Under the pieces are notes generated by a model. It was not told where the DNA came from, made no database searches, and worked only from the letters and a program-made list of their open reading frames with translations. The translations under genes and the position numbers were made by a program. A stretch of 64,000 nucleotides of DNA from Haloferax sulfurifontis ATCC BAA-897 (GTDB lineage Archaea > Halobacteriota > Halobacteria > Halobacteriales > Haloferacaceae): contig NZ_AOLM01000020.1 of assembly GCF_000337835.1 (NCBI RefSeq), positions 62,001 through 126,000 on the forward strand, given 5' to 3'. This document shows positions 54,568 through 62,251 of the stretch, piece after piece. The stretch's first letter is position 1; every line of letters starts with the position of its first letter.

Positions 54568-54675
54568 TTAAGCCTCCCGGTGTTTAAAGCAGTAGTCGTG
54601 TTCCCGACCAATACGATTGCCACAGCCACTTTCCCTACAAACTCCTTGGAGCATCCGCTTTTTGTCATCTGTCAT
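54568..54675 (-). CDS. Micro-zinc-finger gene, copy 2 of 5
   Basis: 35 residues. C13-x4-C18-x10-C29-x2-H32, IGREHDYC core with FKHR after it. ATG overlaps the stop of copy 1 by one base (TAATG). Shares the DYCF version of the finger with copy 5. Confidence 0.8.
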   Translation of the reverse strand: MTDDKKRMLQGVCRESGCGNRIGREHDYCFKHREA

Positions 54676-54785
54676 TATTCTTGATGCAGGGTGCAGAAAT
54701 CGTGTTCCCGGCCAATTGGATTATCGCAACCAGTCTTTGAATAAGTCACATATCGTTTAATTGTGTCTCTATCGTCCTCACTCAT
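54675..54785 (-). CDS. Micro-zinc-finger gene, copy 1 of 5, first Cys replaced
   Basis: 36 residues, first in transcription. The core GC-x3-IGREHDFC-x2-H is kept, but the first cysteine of the finger is tyrosine (YSKTGC), and the C-terminal HR is HQ. So zinc binding would rest on three ligands or be lost. Stop overlaps the ATG of copy 2. No strong TATA box is visible upstream; GTAAAAC at about 54814-54820 is a weak candidate. Confidence 0.7.
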   Translation of the reverse strand: MSEDDRDTIKRYVTYSKTGCDNPIGREHDFCTLHQE

Positions 54786-55156
54786 ACATCAAATCTGTAA
54801 ATCTCAACACATCAGTTTTACGGGGATTAATGTGGTAGAGAGAACCTACGAAAATTACCAAATTTGTTCGACCACTTCTTTCGGATGTCCGAGTCTAAGT
54901 GGAGGCACTTCATTGTCGCTGTGACGCTCTTGTACCGGAGTTGTTCTCTCGGTGGTGTGGGCCGACGTGGTTCGCCCAATATGTTATGGCCCCGTGACAG
55001 ATATTATTCCACGAGAACTCTCTGAACCGGCAGTATCCTACCTTTCCAATAGGCAATTCCGTTTGATGTTCTAATCTGAATTGACTAGACATGTGGTAAA
55101 TTCTTTCAAAACTTGTCAAAAATATACCCTCTGCTTTCGGAGGTTTGGGCGGGCTG
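54786..55156. other. Island intergenic stretch with doubtful open frame
   Basis: 371 nt, AT-rich. It contains one minus-strand open frame, 54910-55092 (60 codons from MSSQFRLEHQ), with two Cys and several His near the end but no family resemblance; it may be a remnant. A GTATATTTTTG TATA-like element lies at about 55124-55134. No integrase fragment is recognised. Confidence 0.4.
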
Positions 55157-55486
55157 TTAGTTGTACTCGCGCCACCGATACCCACATTCCTGACATTTAA
55201 AGAACCGCGTCGGCGGTTCGTCGGCAGAGCCGGTCTGTTTGATGGTGTACCACGCTTCGGTGTGGCCGCAGTCGTCGCAGTGAACGTCCTTCGCGGTCGG
55301 TTTGCCCTCGAACTCAGCGCCCTCTTCGGTCTCGATGAGTTCGTCGCCCGACTGCGCCTCGGTGGAGACGAACTCCGCCGCGAGTTCCTCGTCGCGCTCG
55401 GCGGTCCCCTCGCAGTCGTCGTTCGTGCAGGTCATCGCGCCGTTCTGGCTCACCATCATCGAACCGCACTCGTCGCAGAACTGCAT
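55157..55486 (-). CDS. tfs: Transcription factor S (TFIIS/RPB9-like)
   Basis: 109 residues from MQFCDECGSMM; the longer open frame to 55693 is shadow. N-terminal zinc ribbon CDECG plus CTNDDC, C-terminal TFIIS-type ribbon CDDCG ... CQECG with an Asp-Glu in SADEPPTRF, the dipeptide that reaches the polymerase active site to stimulate RNA cleavage. The 3' end is duplicated at 53543-53584, making this the integration target of the AT-rich island. Coding of the last residues may have been supplied by the element. Confidence 0.94.
   Translation of the reverse strand: MQFCDECGSMMVSQNGAMTCTNDDCEGTAERDEELAAEFVSTEAQSGDELIETEEGAEFEGKPTAKDVHCDDCGHTEAWYTIKQTGSADEPPTRFFKCQECGYRWREYN
55159..55174 (+). repeat. 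att-like direct repeat, right copy
   Basis: AGTTGTACTCGCGCCA, identical to 53545-53560, within the 3' end of intact tfs. Confidence 0.85.
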
Positions 55487-55571
55487 ACCCGGCGGTAGCG
55501 GACCGAGGGCAAAGAAGCTGTCACTCCGTTCTGTCGCGGGAAGAATCAGAGTCGCCCCGCCGCGCGCGCCG

Positions 55572-56120
55572 TCAGTCGTCGTTGTCGACCATCGGGCAGT
55601 TTCGCACCCGGAAGTGGTCGCTGTCTTCGAGTTCGACGATGGTCGTCCCCTCGTGGTGGCACGCGAGTTTCGGCGGCTCGCCGAAGTGCTCACAGCGCTG
55701 GCAGAACTCGGTCTTGGGGACGACGTGGTCCGCGACGCCCTCGCTGGCGTCGACCGGGGTGGCCTCGGCGCCGACGCCGACGCCCTCCGCCTCCTCGCTG
55801 TCCCCGCCCTCGACGAGCGACGTCCACACGTCGTCGCGGTCGAGTTCGCCGACTTCGACCGACTCGAACAGTTCGGTCACGTCGTCGCGCTGGTCGGTGA
55901 CTCGCGAGCGGTCGCGGCGCTCGGCCACGCGCCCCGCGAGGTCCGAAAGCGGGGCCGAATCGGCGTCGCCGTTGCGTCCGCCGCGGTCCGCTTCCGGGGG
56001 GCGCTCGGCGTCGGACGCGCCGTCCGTCGGGTCGTCGCGCTCGGCGCGGTCACCGCGGTCGCCGAAGGTGTACGTGTGGTCTCTCTCCGCGTCGTCCGGG
56101 GGGTCGTTGTCGTCGGTCAT
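55572..56120 (-). CDS. Acidic protein with C-terminal zinc-binding motif
   Basis: 182 residues. N-terminal about 70 residues are Asp/Arg/Glu-rich and probably disordered. The C-terminal part has FCQRCEHF, LACHHEGT and NCPMVD, which give a CxxC plus CH plus C set suitable for one zinc or an Fe-S centre. Family unknown to me, though seen as haloarchaeal. Followed 15 nt later in the same direction upstream by the coiled-coil gene, so probably co-transcribed. Confidence 0.7.
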   Translation of the reverse strand: MTDDNDPPDDAERDHTYTFGDRGDRAERDDPTDGASDAERPPEADRGGRNGDADSAPLSDLAGRVAERRDRSRVTDQRDDVTELFESVEVGELDRDDVWTSLVEGGDSEEAEGVGVGAEATPVDASEGVADHVVPKTEFCQRCEHFGEPPKLACHHEGTTIVELEDSDHFRVRNCPMVDNDD

Positions 56121-56135
56121 CGTCTTCGTGGGCTC

Positions 56136-57077
56136 TCAGTCGTCGCCGTGTTCGCTCCCCGCCGCGGCACCGGCACCCCGCTGGGCGGACTCCTCCTCTC
56201 GGGCGGCGGGGGACCGGTCGCGCTCGTCGATGGGGGCGTCGTCCGCGTCCGAACCGGAACCGGCGTCCCGCTCGTCGGGGATGGCCTCGTCGAGTAGGTC
56301 TTCGACCTCGTCGGTCGCGCCGGACGAGTCAGCCGCCTCCAGCGCGGGGAGCCGGCCGGTGTGGAGCGTCGCCGTCCCGAAGAACCCGGGCGACGACGAC
56401 AGGTCGCGGAAGGGAGTCCGACACGACGGACAGCGGGGTTCCGCGAGCAGGTCGAGGTGGACGGTCGCGTCGCACTCCTCGCACCGCGCTTTCTTCTCGC
56501 CGGCCGCGTTCGCCGAACGGAGGAGTTCGGCGAGCGCCGTCCGTTCGAGGTCGGCGGCTTCGAGGTCCGCCGCCCGCCCGCGGAGGTCGAGGAGCGTCCG
56601 CGCGACCGTCCGGAGGTTCTCGTCGAGCGTCGCCGTCGTCTCGTCGAGGTAGCTGAGGATCTCCTCGAAATTCTCGAAGCCGGCGTCGAGTCGGTCGTCG
56701 AGGTCGGCCACGCGGTTGCGAACCGCGTGCACGTCGTCGGCCAGCCGGTCGAGTTCGCCGTCCAACTCGGGGTGCGCGTGGTCGCGCGGCGCCTTCTCGT
56801 CGGTCTCGCGTTTGACCTGGACGACGCGCGTCCGCACGTCGGCTATCTTCTCGTCGAGGTCGCCTTCGAGCGCCTCGACGCGACCCTCGACCCCGTCGAG
56901 TCGGTCGGGAACAGATTCGCTCTCGTCGATTGATTCGCCCGCGTCGATCACGGCGAGCCGGTAGGTCCCGAGGGCCCGCGCGAGCACCGTCTCCGGGTCG
57001 ACGCCCTCCTCGTCGGCGCGCGCTTCGACCCACGTGCGGAGGTCGTCTGAGAGCGACAGCCCGTCTTCCCCTTCCAT
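56136..57077 (-). CDS. Ribbon-helix-helix-like, coiled-coil, zinc-ribbon protein
   Basis: 313 residues. Residues 1-40 look like a ribbon-helix-helix (LSLSDDLRTWVEARADEEGVDPETVLARAL). A coiled coil follows (about 58-175), then CEEC and CPSC (about 198-218) making a zinc ribbon, and a long acidic tail. It lies upstream of the zinc-motif protein and downstream of the RAD55-like gene, all minus strand. The build suggests a structural or DNA-contacting scaffold. Function unknown. Confidence 0.7.
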   Translation of the reverse strand: MEGEDGLSLSDDLRTWVEARADEEGVDPETVLARALGTYRLAVIDAGESIDESESVPDRLDGVEGRVEALEGDLDEKIADVRTRVVQVKRETDEKAPRDHAHPELDGELDRLADDVHAVRNRVADLDDRLDAGFENFEEILSYLDETTATLDENLRTVARTLLDLRGRAADLEAADLERTALAELLRSANAAGEKKARCEECDATVHLDLLAEPRCPSCRTPFRDLSSSPGFFGTATLHTGRLPALEAADSSGATDEVEDLLDEAIPDERDAGSGSDADDAPIDERDRSPAAREEESAQRGAGAAAGSEHGDD

Positions 57078-57160
57078 CTTCGTGTCCAGTTTGTCTACGG
57101 AGCCTTAAGAACTGTCCCCGAATCGGAGACAGGTTGTCGCACGACCCCGTCCCGGTTCGC

Positions 57161-57997
57161 TCAGCGAATCTTCCGCACGTCGCTCACGTCGAGGCCGCTT
57201 TCGTTGATTTCGGTCTCGAACTGCACGATGTTCTCGCTCTCCAGTCGGGCGAGCACGCCGCGGAACTCCTGGACGACCATCGTCCGCGCGCGTTTCGACC
57301 CGCCGGACTCCCACTCGAAAAGCAGTGTCCCGCCGGTCGCGCCCTTGAGGACGCCGAGTTCGGTCTTCGAGAGCGCCTCGGTGCTCGCGAGCACGAGGAT
57401 GAGCCCGCCCCACTGGTAAGAGGCCTTCTCCAGCCCCTTGATGACCATCGCGATGTCCGACCACGTCATCTCGTCGGACTGGCTCGCCACGAGGTCGGTC
57501 AGGGAGTCGATGACGACGAGGTTCCCGGGGGCGTGTTCGCTCAGAGTGCTCCCCAGCGCGCCCAACACGGACTCGCGGTTGTGTCTGTGGCCGAGGTCCT
57601 CCAGCTTCGTCGGCTGGCCGAGGTACCACTCCCGCGGAATCGGGCTGAGCTGGAAGTACTCCGGCGAGAGGTCGTGGAACTCGATGTGTTCGACCGCGGA
57701 CTCGACGACCTCGTCGTCCATCGTGTAGCCCATCTCGCGGCGCAGGTACTCCTCGCCGGAGGTAAAGGAGACGTAGTGAATCTCCGGCGGCGGCGTCGCG
57801 GTGTCCGCGAGCGAGCCGTAGTGGAGGTCGAACAGCTCCTCGTCGGTGTGCGAGAGGGCGTTCATCGTCGCGCTCGTGTAGAGGAACTCCCGAGCGCCCG
57901 CGCCGGACTCCCCCGCGAGGAGCACGACGTTCCCCGGGGGTGCGCCGCCGCCGATGATGCTGTCGAGGCGGGGGACGCCGAAGGGGATTTGAGACAT
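57161..57997 (-). CDS. RAD55/KaiC-like protein with degenerate Walker A
   Basis: 278 residues. RecA-superfamily core: FGVPRLDSIIGGGAPPGNVVLLAGES, a Walker-B-like LVVIDSLTDLV, GLILVLAS. The P-loop GESGAGAREF (29-38) has Ala and Arg in place of the catalytic Lys and Ser/Thr, so nucleotide hydrolysis is doubtful. I recall similar haloarchaeal proteins labelled HTR-like. The next gene downstream is the coiled-coil zinc-ribbon protein, 83 nt away. Confidence 0.8.
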   Translation of the reverse strand: MSQIPFGVPRLDSIIGGGAPPGNVVLLAGESGAGAREFLYTSATMNALSHTDEELFDLHYGSLADTATPPPEIHYVSFTSGEEYLRREMGYTMDDEVVESAVEHIEFHDLSPEYFQLSPIPREWYLGQPTKLEDLGHRHNRESVLGALGSTLSEHAPGNLVVIDSLTDLVASQSDEMTWSDIAMVIKGLEKASYQWGGLILVLASTEALSKTELGVLKGATGGTLLFEWESGGSKRARTMVVQEFRGVLARLESENIVQFETEINESGLDVSDVRKIR

Positions 57998-58125
57998 ACC
58001 GAAGCCGACTCGGCCGCGTCGGTTAGGCGTTTCGGGGAGCGCGGTGGGGCCGTCGCGGTCGCCACCTCCGACTCGCCCCGCGATGCTCGCACCCGTTTGC
58101 TCACGTCCGTTCGCTCACACCCGCT

Positions 58126-59088
58126 TCACTCGACGCGCGCGCCGCGGTTCCGCCCGCGGGCGACCGAGACGGTGCCGTCGATGTCGGCGTCGGCCAGCGC
58201 CGCCCGGCCCGCCTCGACCGCCTCGTCGACGTGGTCGGCGTCGGTGACGCCGTAGACGCACGGCCCCCACGACGACTGGCCCGCGCCGTAGACCACGGGC
58301 GACTCCGACAGCGACGAGACGAGCGCGCCGACCGGCGGCCGGTAGACGCCGCCCTGCTCGTCGGCGTACCACGTCCCGTTGAGCCGGCCGACGGACTCGA
58401 CGGCCTCGCCGAACCGCTCGGCGGACCCCTCGGCGAGCGCCGGGAGGAGCCGCCGGGTGACGATGCCGGCGATGCGGTCGCCGGTCTGCGCGTCCGCGCG
58501 CTCGACGACGGAGCGCATGCTCGACTCCTCGGCCGCGCCGTTGCGGCCGGGGTCCGTGTCCGGGACGACGAGCAGGAATCGCCAGCGGTCGGGAACCTCG
58601 TGTCGGGCGGCGACCGCCGGCACCGACCACGAGCCGTCTTCCGGGCGGTCGGTGGTGAAGCGCGCGGTCGGGTGACCCGCGTCGAGGACGGCCCCGCCGG
58701 CTTCGAACGTGGCGACGCCGACGCCGGAGCGGCCGCCGCGACCCATCTCGGGGGCGAGGCGGCGCACGTCGGCCTCGCGGTCGGTGGCGGCCGCGACCGC
58801 CCGCAACACCGCGAGCGCGAGCTGTGTCCCGCTCCCGAGGCCGGCGTGTCGCGGCAGGGCGCGCTCGACCGAGACGTCGACGCCCTCGACGCCGAGGAGT
58901 TCGACCGCCTGCTCGGCGTACTCGCGGGCGGCGGGATGCCGGCACCGAACGTCGGCCGCGGGCTCGGCGGCGACGACCACCCGCGGCTCGTCGAGCGCGA
59001 CGCCCACGCCGCCGTAGAGGCGGTCGCGGGCGAGGCTCAGATTGAGGAAACCGAAGTGGATGCGCGCGCCGGTCGAGACCCGAACCAT
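58126..59088 (-). CDS. Beta-ribofuranosylaminobenzene 5'-phosphate synthase homologue
   Basis: 320 residues from MVRVSTGARIHFGF; an upstream ATG at 59115 is less likely. GHMP-kinase-like fold: ARIHFGFLNL, the PRHAGLGSGTQLALAV glycine-rich loop, GRGGRSGVGVATFEAGG, and VVYGAGQSSWGPCVYG. The family joins p-aminobenzoate and PRPP in methanopterin-type C1 carrier synthesis. In haloarchaea, which use folate-type carriers, the product role is not certain. Monocistronic. Confidence 0.88.
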   Translation of the reverse strand: MVRVSTGARIHFGFLNLSLARDRLYGGVGVALDEPRVVVAAEPAADVRCRHPAAREYAEQAVELLGVEGVDVSVERALPRHAGLGSGTQLALAVLRAVAAATDREADVRRLAPEMGRGGRSGVGVATFEAGGAVLDAGHPTARFTTDRPEDGSWSVPAVAARHEVPDRWRFLLVVPDTDPGRNGAAEESSMRSVVERADAQTGDRIAGIVTRRLLPALAEGSAERFGEAVESVGRLNGTWYADEQGGVYRPPVGALVSSLSESPVVYGAGQSSWGPCVYGVTDADHVDEAVEAGRAALADADIDGTVSVARGRNRGARVE

Positions 59089-59295
59089 GTCACCGGCTAT
59101 CGGCGGGGACGCCAAAAGGGGGTTTCGACCATGGCAACGCGGGCCGGGGTCTCCCGCCGCTGTCGGTCGGTTTTGACTCTCACGGCGGGCGTCAGAAGAG
59201 GGCCGGACGCTCGACAGCGCGGGGAGAACGGGCGTGGGCCGAACCGAAGCGGGGTCGGGAACTCCAGCGAGACCGGTCGCGTCGGAGCGACCGCG

Positions 59296-59865
59296 TTACG
59301 AGGTCGTCTCGGTCGATTCCGTCTCGTCTGACTCGTACGCCACCGTCACCTCGTCGGCGACGGGCTGGAGGACGTACTTGCCCGCGTTCCCGGCCGTGAC
59401 GGGCGTGAAGTCGGCCGTGAACGTGGTCGTCTCGTCGGCGCGAATCTCGAAGGACCGCTCGAACTTCAGCGGGGCGGAGCCGGGCACCTCGATGGTCGCG
59501 GACGACCCGTCTGCGAGGGTCGCGTCGGTCTCCGACACCTCGACCTGCAGGAACTCGTAGGTGCCCGTCTCCAGTTCGAACTCCTCGACGAGCGCGGAGG
59601 CGTCGCCCTGCAGTTCGACGAGGTCGAGTGCTGTGTCGCCCGCGTCGAGCGACTCCGCCTCGCCGTCGGCGAGTTTGACGCGGACTGTCGAGACCGTCAC
59701 GACGCAGGACTCGAAATCGTCGATGTCGCCGGGCTTGTCGCTCACGCGGGTCGAGAGCGTCCCCGTCGTCGCGGACGCGGTGCCCATACAGCCGGCGAGG
59801 CCGGCGGTGGTTGCGGCGGCGATTCCGGCGGCGGACGTGAGGAAGCGTCGTCTGGTGTGTGTCAT
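59296..59865 (-). CDS. DUF4382-type Tat lipoprotein
   Basis: 189 residues. RRRFLTSAAGIAAATTAGLAGCMG is a twin-arginine signal with a lipobox. GTLSTRVSDKPGDIDDFESCVVTVSTVRV is the start of the DUF4382 beta-sandwich; the C-terminus has SFEIRADETTTFTADFTPV. Exported and membrane-tethered. Function unknown; often a surface or substrate-binding module. The next gene, 253 nt further, is another exported protein on the same strand. Confidence 0.8.
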   Translation of the reverse strand: MTHTRRRFLTSAAGIAAATTAGLAGCMGTASATTGTLSTRVSDKPGDIDDFESCVVTVSTVRVKLADGEAESLDAGDTALDLVELQGDASALVEEFELETGTYEFLQVEVSETDATLADGSSATIEVPGSAPLKFERSFEIRADETTTFTADFTPVTAGNAGKYVLQPVADEVTVAYESDETESTETTS

Positions 59866-60118
59866 TGGTTGGTGTTCGCGTGTCTGCGGGGGTCGCGGCA
59901 CTGCCGGGCGTCCCGGGGTGATGACTGGTGGGGGCCGCCCGCCCCCGCGACATCGACCGCTCTGCACGCCGCCGTATTGAATGGTGAAAACCGGCTCGCC
60001 GGCTTGCGGTCGTTGGCGTGAAATTCGGCTCGAACGGCGTCGAATTTCGCCGAGTTTCGTCGGAAAACGTGGGGTTCTCACCGCCTCCCCGCGCGGGTGG
60101 GCGGCGGACGGTATCGAC

Positions 60119-60916
60119 TCAGCGCACGCGACAGACGTCCCCGTTAGTCGGCTGGTCGCGGGCGGGCGAGACGGCGTCGACGACGGGCAGGACGCTGAAG
60201 CCGGGCGACCCGCCGGTGGCGAAGCCGATGGCGAACACCGAGTAGGTTCGGCCGCCTTCGAGCGTCGTTCCGGGGAGGTCGAGCACGACCGTCCCGTCCG
60301 ACGAGAGGACGACCTGCAGGTCGTACGTCCCGGCGGGGACTGTCTCGTAGTCCGAGACGTCGCCGAACGCCAGCCCCGAAAACAGCGTCGGGCCGTCTTT
60401 GACGACGATGTCGACCTCCGGCGCGTCGGGCGAGAAATGCGCGACGCGGACGCTGGCCTTGCCGTACGGTGCCGGGCGGTTCGTGTCCGCGAGCACGACG
60501 GCCGCGATGTCGGCGAGCACGCCCGTCGCCGCGACGGTGTAATCGCGGTTGCGACGGAGCGTGACCTCGGTGTCGATGACGACCGTCGAGGCGTCGCCAG
60601 CGGGCGTGACCTCGGTGTCGATGACGACCGTCGAGGCGTCGCCAGCGGGCGTGACCTCGACCTGATACGTCCCCGCGGGGACGGTGAAATAGTCGGACAA
60701 GACGCCGAACGGGACGCCCTGCAGGCCGGGGAAGGGGTCGCCGTTTACGTACACGTCTACGGGGGGCGCGTCGGGCGAGAAGTGGCCGACTCGGAACCGC
60801 GCGTCGCCCGCGGCGACGCCGCCGGGGCGTGCCGCCGCGGTCGTCGCGCCGCCTGCGAGCAGGAGACCGGTTGCGCCGAGGCTCTTCAGCATCGTTCGTC
60901 GGGAGAAAGACGACAT
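60119..60916 (-). CDS. DUF4397-type exported protein with a fresh internal duplication
   Basis: 265 residues from MSSFSRRTML. Tat signal (SRRTMLKSLGATGLLL). Two DUF4397 modules, each beginning with RVGHFSPDAPPVDVYV or RVAHFSPDAPEVDIVV and holding a YxTVPAGTY motif. Inside the first module, 15 residues (VTPAGDASTVVIDTE) occur twice in a row with identical DNA. Family proteins bind at the cell surface; ligand unknown. Upstream 60917-61016 is AT-rich, ATTAATATC near 60943-60951. Confidence 0.82.
   Translation of the reverse strand: MSSFSRRTMLKSLGATGLLLAGGATTAAARPGGVAAGDARFRVGHFSPDAPPVDVYVNGDPFPGLQGVPFGVLSDYFTVPAGTYQVEVTPAGDASTVVIDTEVTPAGDASTVVIDTEVTLRRNRDYTVAATGVLADIAAVVLADTNRPAPYGKASVRVAHFSPDAPEVDIVVKDGPTLFSGLAFGDVSDYETVPAGTYDLQVVLSSDGTVVLDLPGTTLEGGRTYSVFAIGFATGGSPGFSVLPVVDAVSPARDQPTNGDVCRVR
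60561..60650 (-). repeat. Exact 45-bp tandem duplication, in frame
   Basis: Units 60561-60605 and 60606-60650 are identical, and a 9-bp part of a third unit follows. Each codes for 15 residues, so the reading frame is kept. The exact identity points to a very recent slippage event. Confidence 0.9.
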
Positions 60917-61016
60917 TTGCAACTACCATGAAGGTCCGTGAAGATATTAATATATCTACAAATCAAATCGTGGAAGAAAGTCACCGAACCGAGACAGTCG
61001 GATGCTCCTGACCGTC

Positions 61017-61337
61017 TCAAACGAGTTCTTCCGCGACAACGTCGACCGCGAGCAGGTTCGGGTCGATGGCGAGGTCGGCTTGGCCCTTGGCGAACTCCGG
61101 GAGGGTGTCGTAGGCGTAGGTCACGACCCGCACGTCGGGGTTCAGCTCCTTGGCCACCGCGATGGCCGTCGCGTCGTCCATGTCGGTGAGCACGAGCAGG
61201 TCGGCGTCCTCGATGCCGGCCTCGCCGAGCGAGTCGGCGGAGGCGATGCCCGTGACGCGGACGACCGTCGCGCCCTCGTCTTCGAGCGCTTCGCCGAGTC
61301 CGTCGGGGTCCGCCCCCGCGACGACTGCCGTCGTCAT
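61017..61337 (-). CDS. Small CheY-like-fold protein in pyrG-guaA operon (DUF7126-like)
   Basis: 106 residues from ATG 61337, overlapping the guaA stop by 4 nt. [45 protein letters not shown] and [23 protein letters not shown] suggest a compact receiver-like Rossmann domain. I believe it is catalogued as DUF7126 in haloarchaea. Operon position after guaA suggests a role in GMP synthesis or its partner glutaminase. Confidence 0.75.
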
Positions 61338-62251
61338 TCGTACTCGATGGTCGCCGGCGGTTTGTGGGTCACGTCGTAGACGACGCGGGCGACGTTCTCG
61401 TTCGTCCCGGTGATGCGCGACTGGATGCGCTGGAGGGTGTCCCACGGCAGTTCCTGTGCGCGGGCGGTCATCCCGTCGCGCGACTCCACGGAGCGCACGG
61501 AGACGATCCAGCCGTGGACGCGGTTGTCACCCTTGACGCCGGTGCCCTTGCCGATGACGGCGGCGAACGCCTGCCACGGGTCGTGCTTTTCGGTCTCGTC
61601 TTCGACGACGTGACACGCGTCGCGGGCGACCTGTACCTTCTCGGGCGTGACTTCGCCGAGGACGCGGACCGCGAGTCCCGGCCCCGGGAACGGCATCCGC
61701 TCGGCGATGATGGATTCGAGGCCGAGCGCACGGGCGACCTCGCGGACCTCGTCTTTGTAGAGGTCGCGGACGGGTTCGACGATGCCCTCGAAGTCCACCA
61801 CGTCCGGCAGGCCGCCGACGTTGTGGTGGGACTTGATGTTGCCCTCGGACTCGATGCGGTCGGGGTAGATGGTCCCCTGCACGAGGTACTGGGCGTCGGT
61901 CTCTTTGGCCTCGCGCTCGAACTCGCGGATGAACTGCTCGCCGATGACCTGGCGCTTTTCCTCGGGGTCGACGACGCCTTCGAGGGCGTCGAAAAAGCGG
62001 TCGCGGGCGTCGACGACGCGGAGGCTCTCCATGAAGGAGAAGGTGTCCGCAATCTGCTCGGTCTCGCCTTTGCGCATCAGGCCGGTGTCGACGTAGACCG
62101 GGGTGAGTTGCTCGCCGACGGCCTCGTAGGCGAGCGTCGCCGCGACGGAAGAGTCCACGCCGCCCGAGAGGGCGATGATGGCGTGTTCGTCGCCGATTTG
62201 GTCGCGAATCGATTCGGTCGCGTCTTCGATGAATTCGTCTACGTTTACCAT
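61334..62251 (-). CDS. guaA: GMP synthase PP-loop (ATP pyrophosphatase) subunit
   Basis: 305 residues. Archaeal two-subunit GMP synthase: this is the synthetase part without a glutaminase domain. [18 protein letters not shown] is the PP-loop; [44 protein letters not shown] and the C-terminal dimerisation KPPATIEYE are clear. Converts XMP to GMP with ammonia from a separate glutaminase. The start overlaps the pyrG stop by one base (TAATG). Confidence 0.96.

Larger units (their letters stand above)
53545..55174. mobile_element. AT-rich integrated island or remnant in the 3' end of tfs
   Basis: About 1.6 kb, strikingly AT-rich against the GC-rich flanks, bounded by direct repeats of the tfs 3' end. 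Integration into a gene end that regenerates the gene is typical of site-specific integrases. No integrase, transposase or replication gene is seen inside, so it is either a remnant or a mobilisable cargo unit. Contents: a membrane protein gene, five micro-zinc-finger genes, and about 370 nt with one doubtful open frame. Confidence 0.7.
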
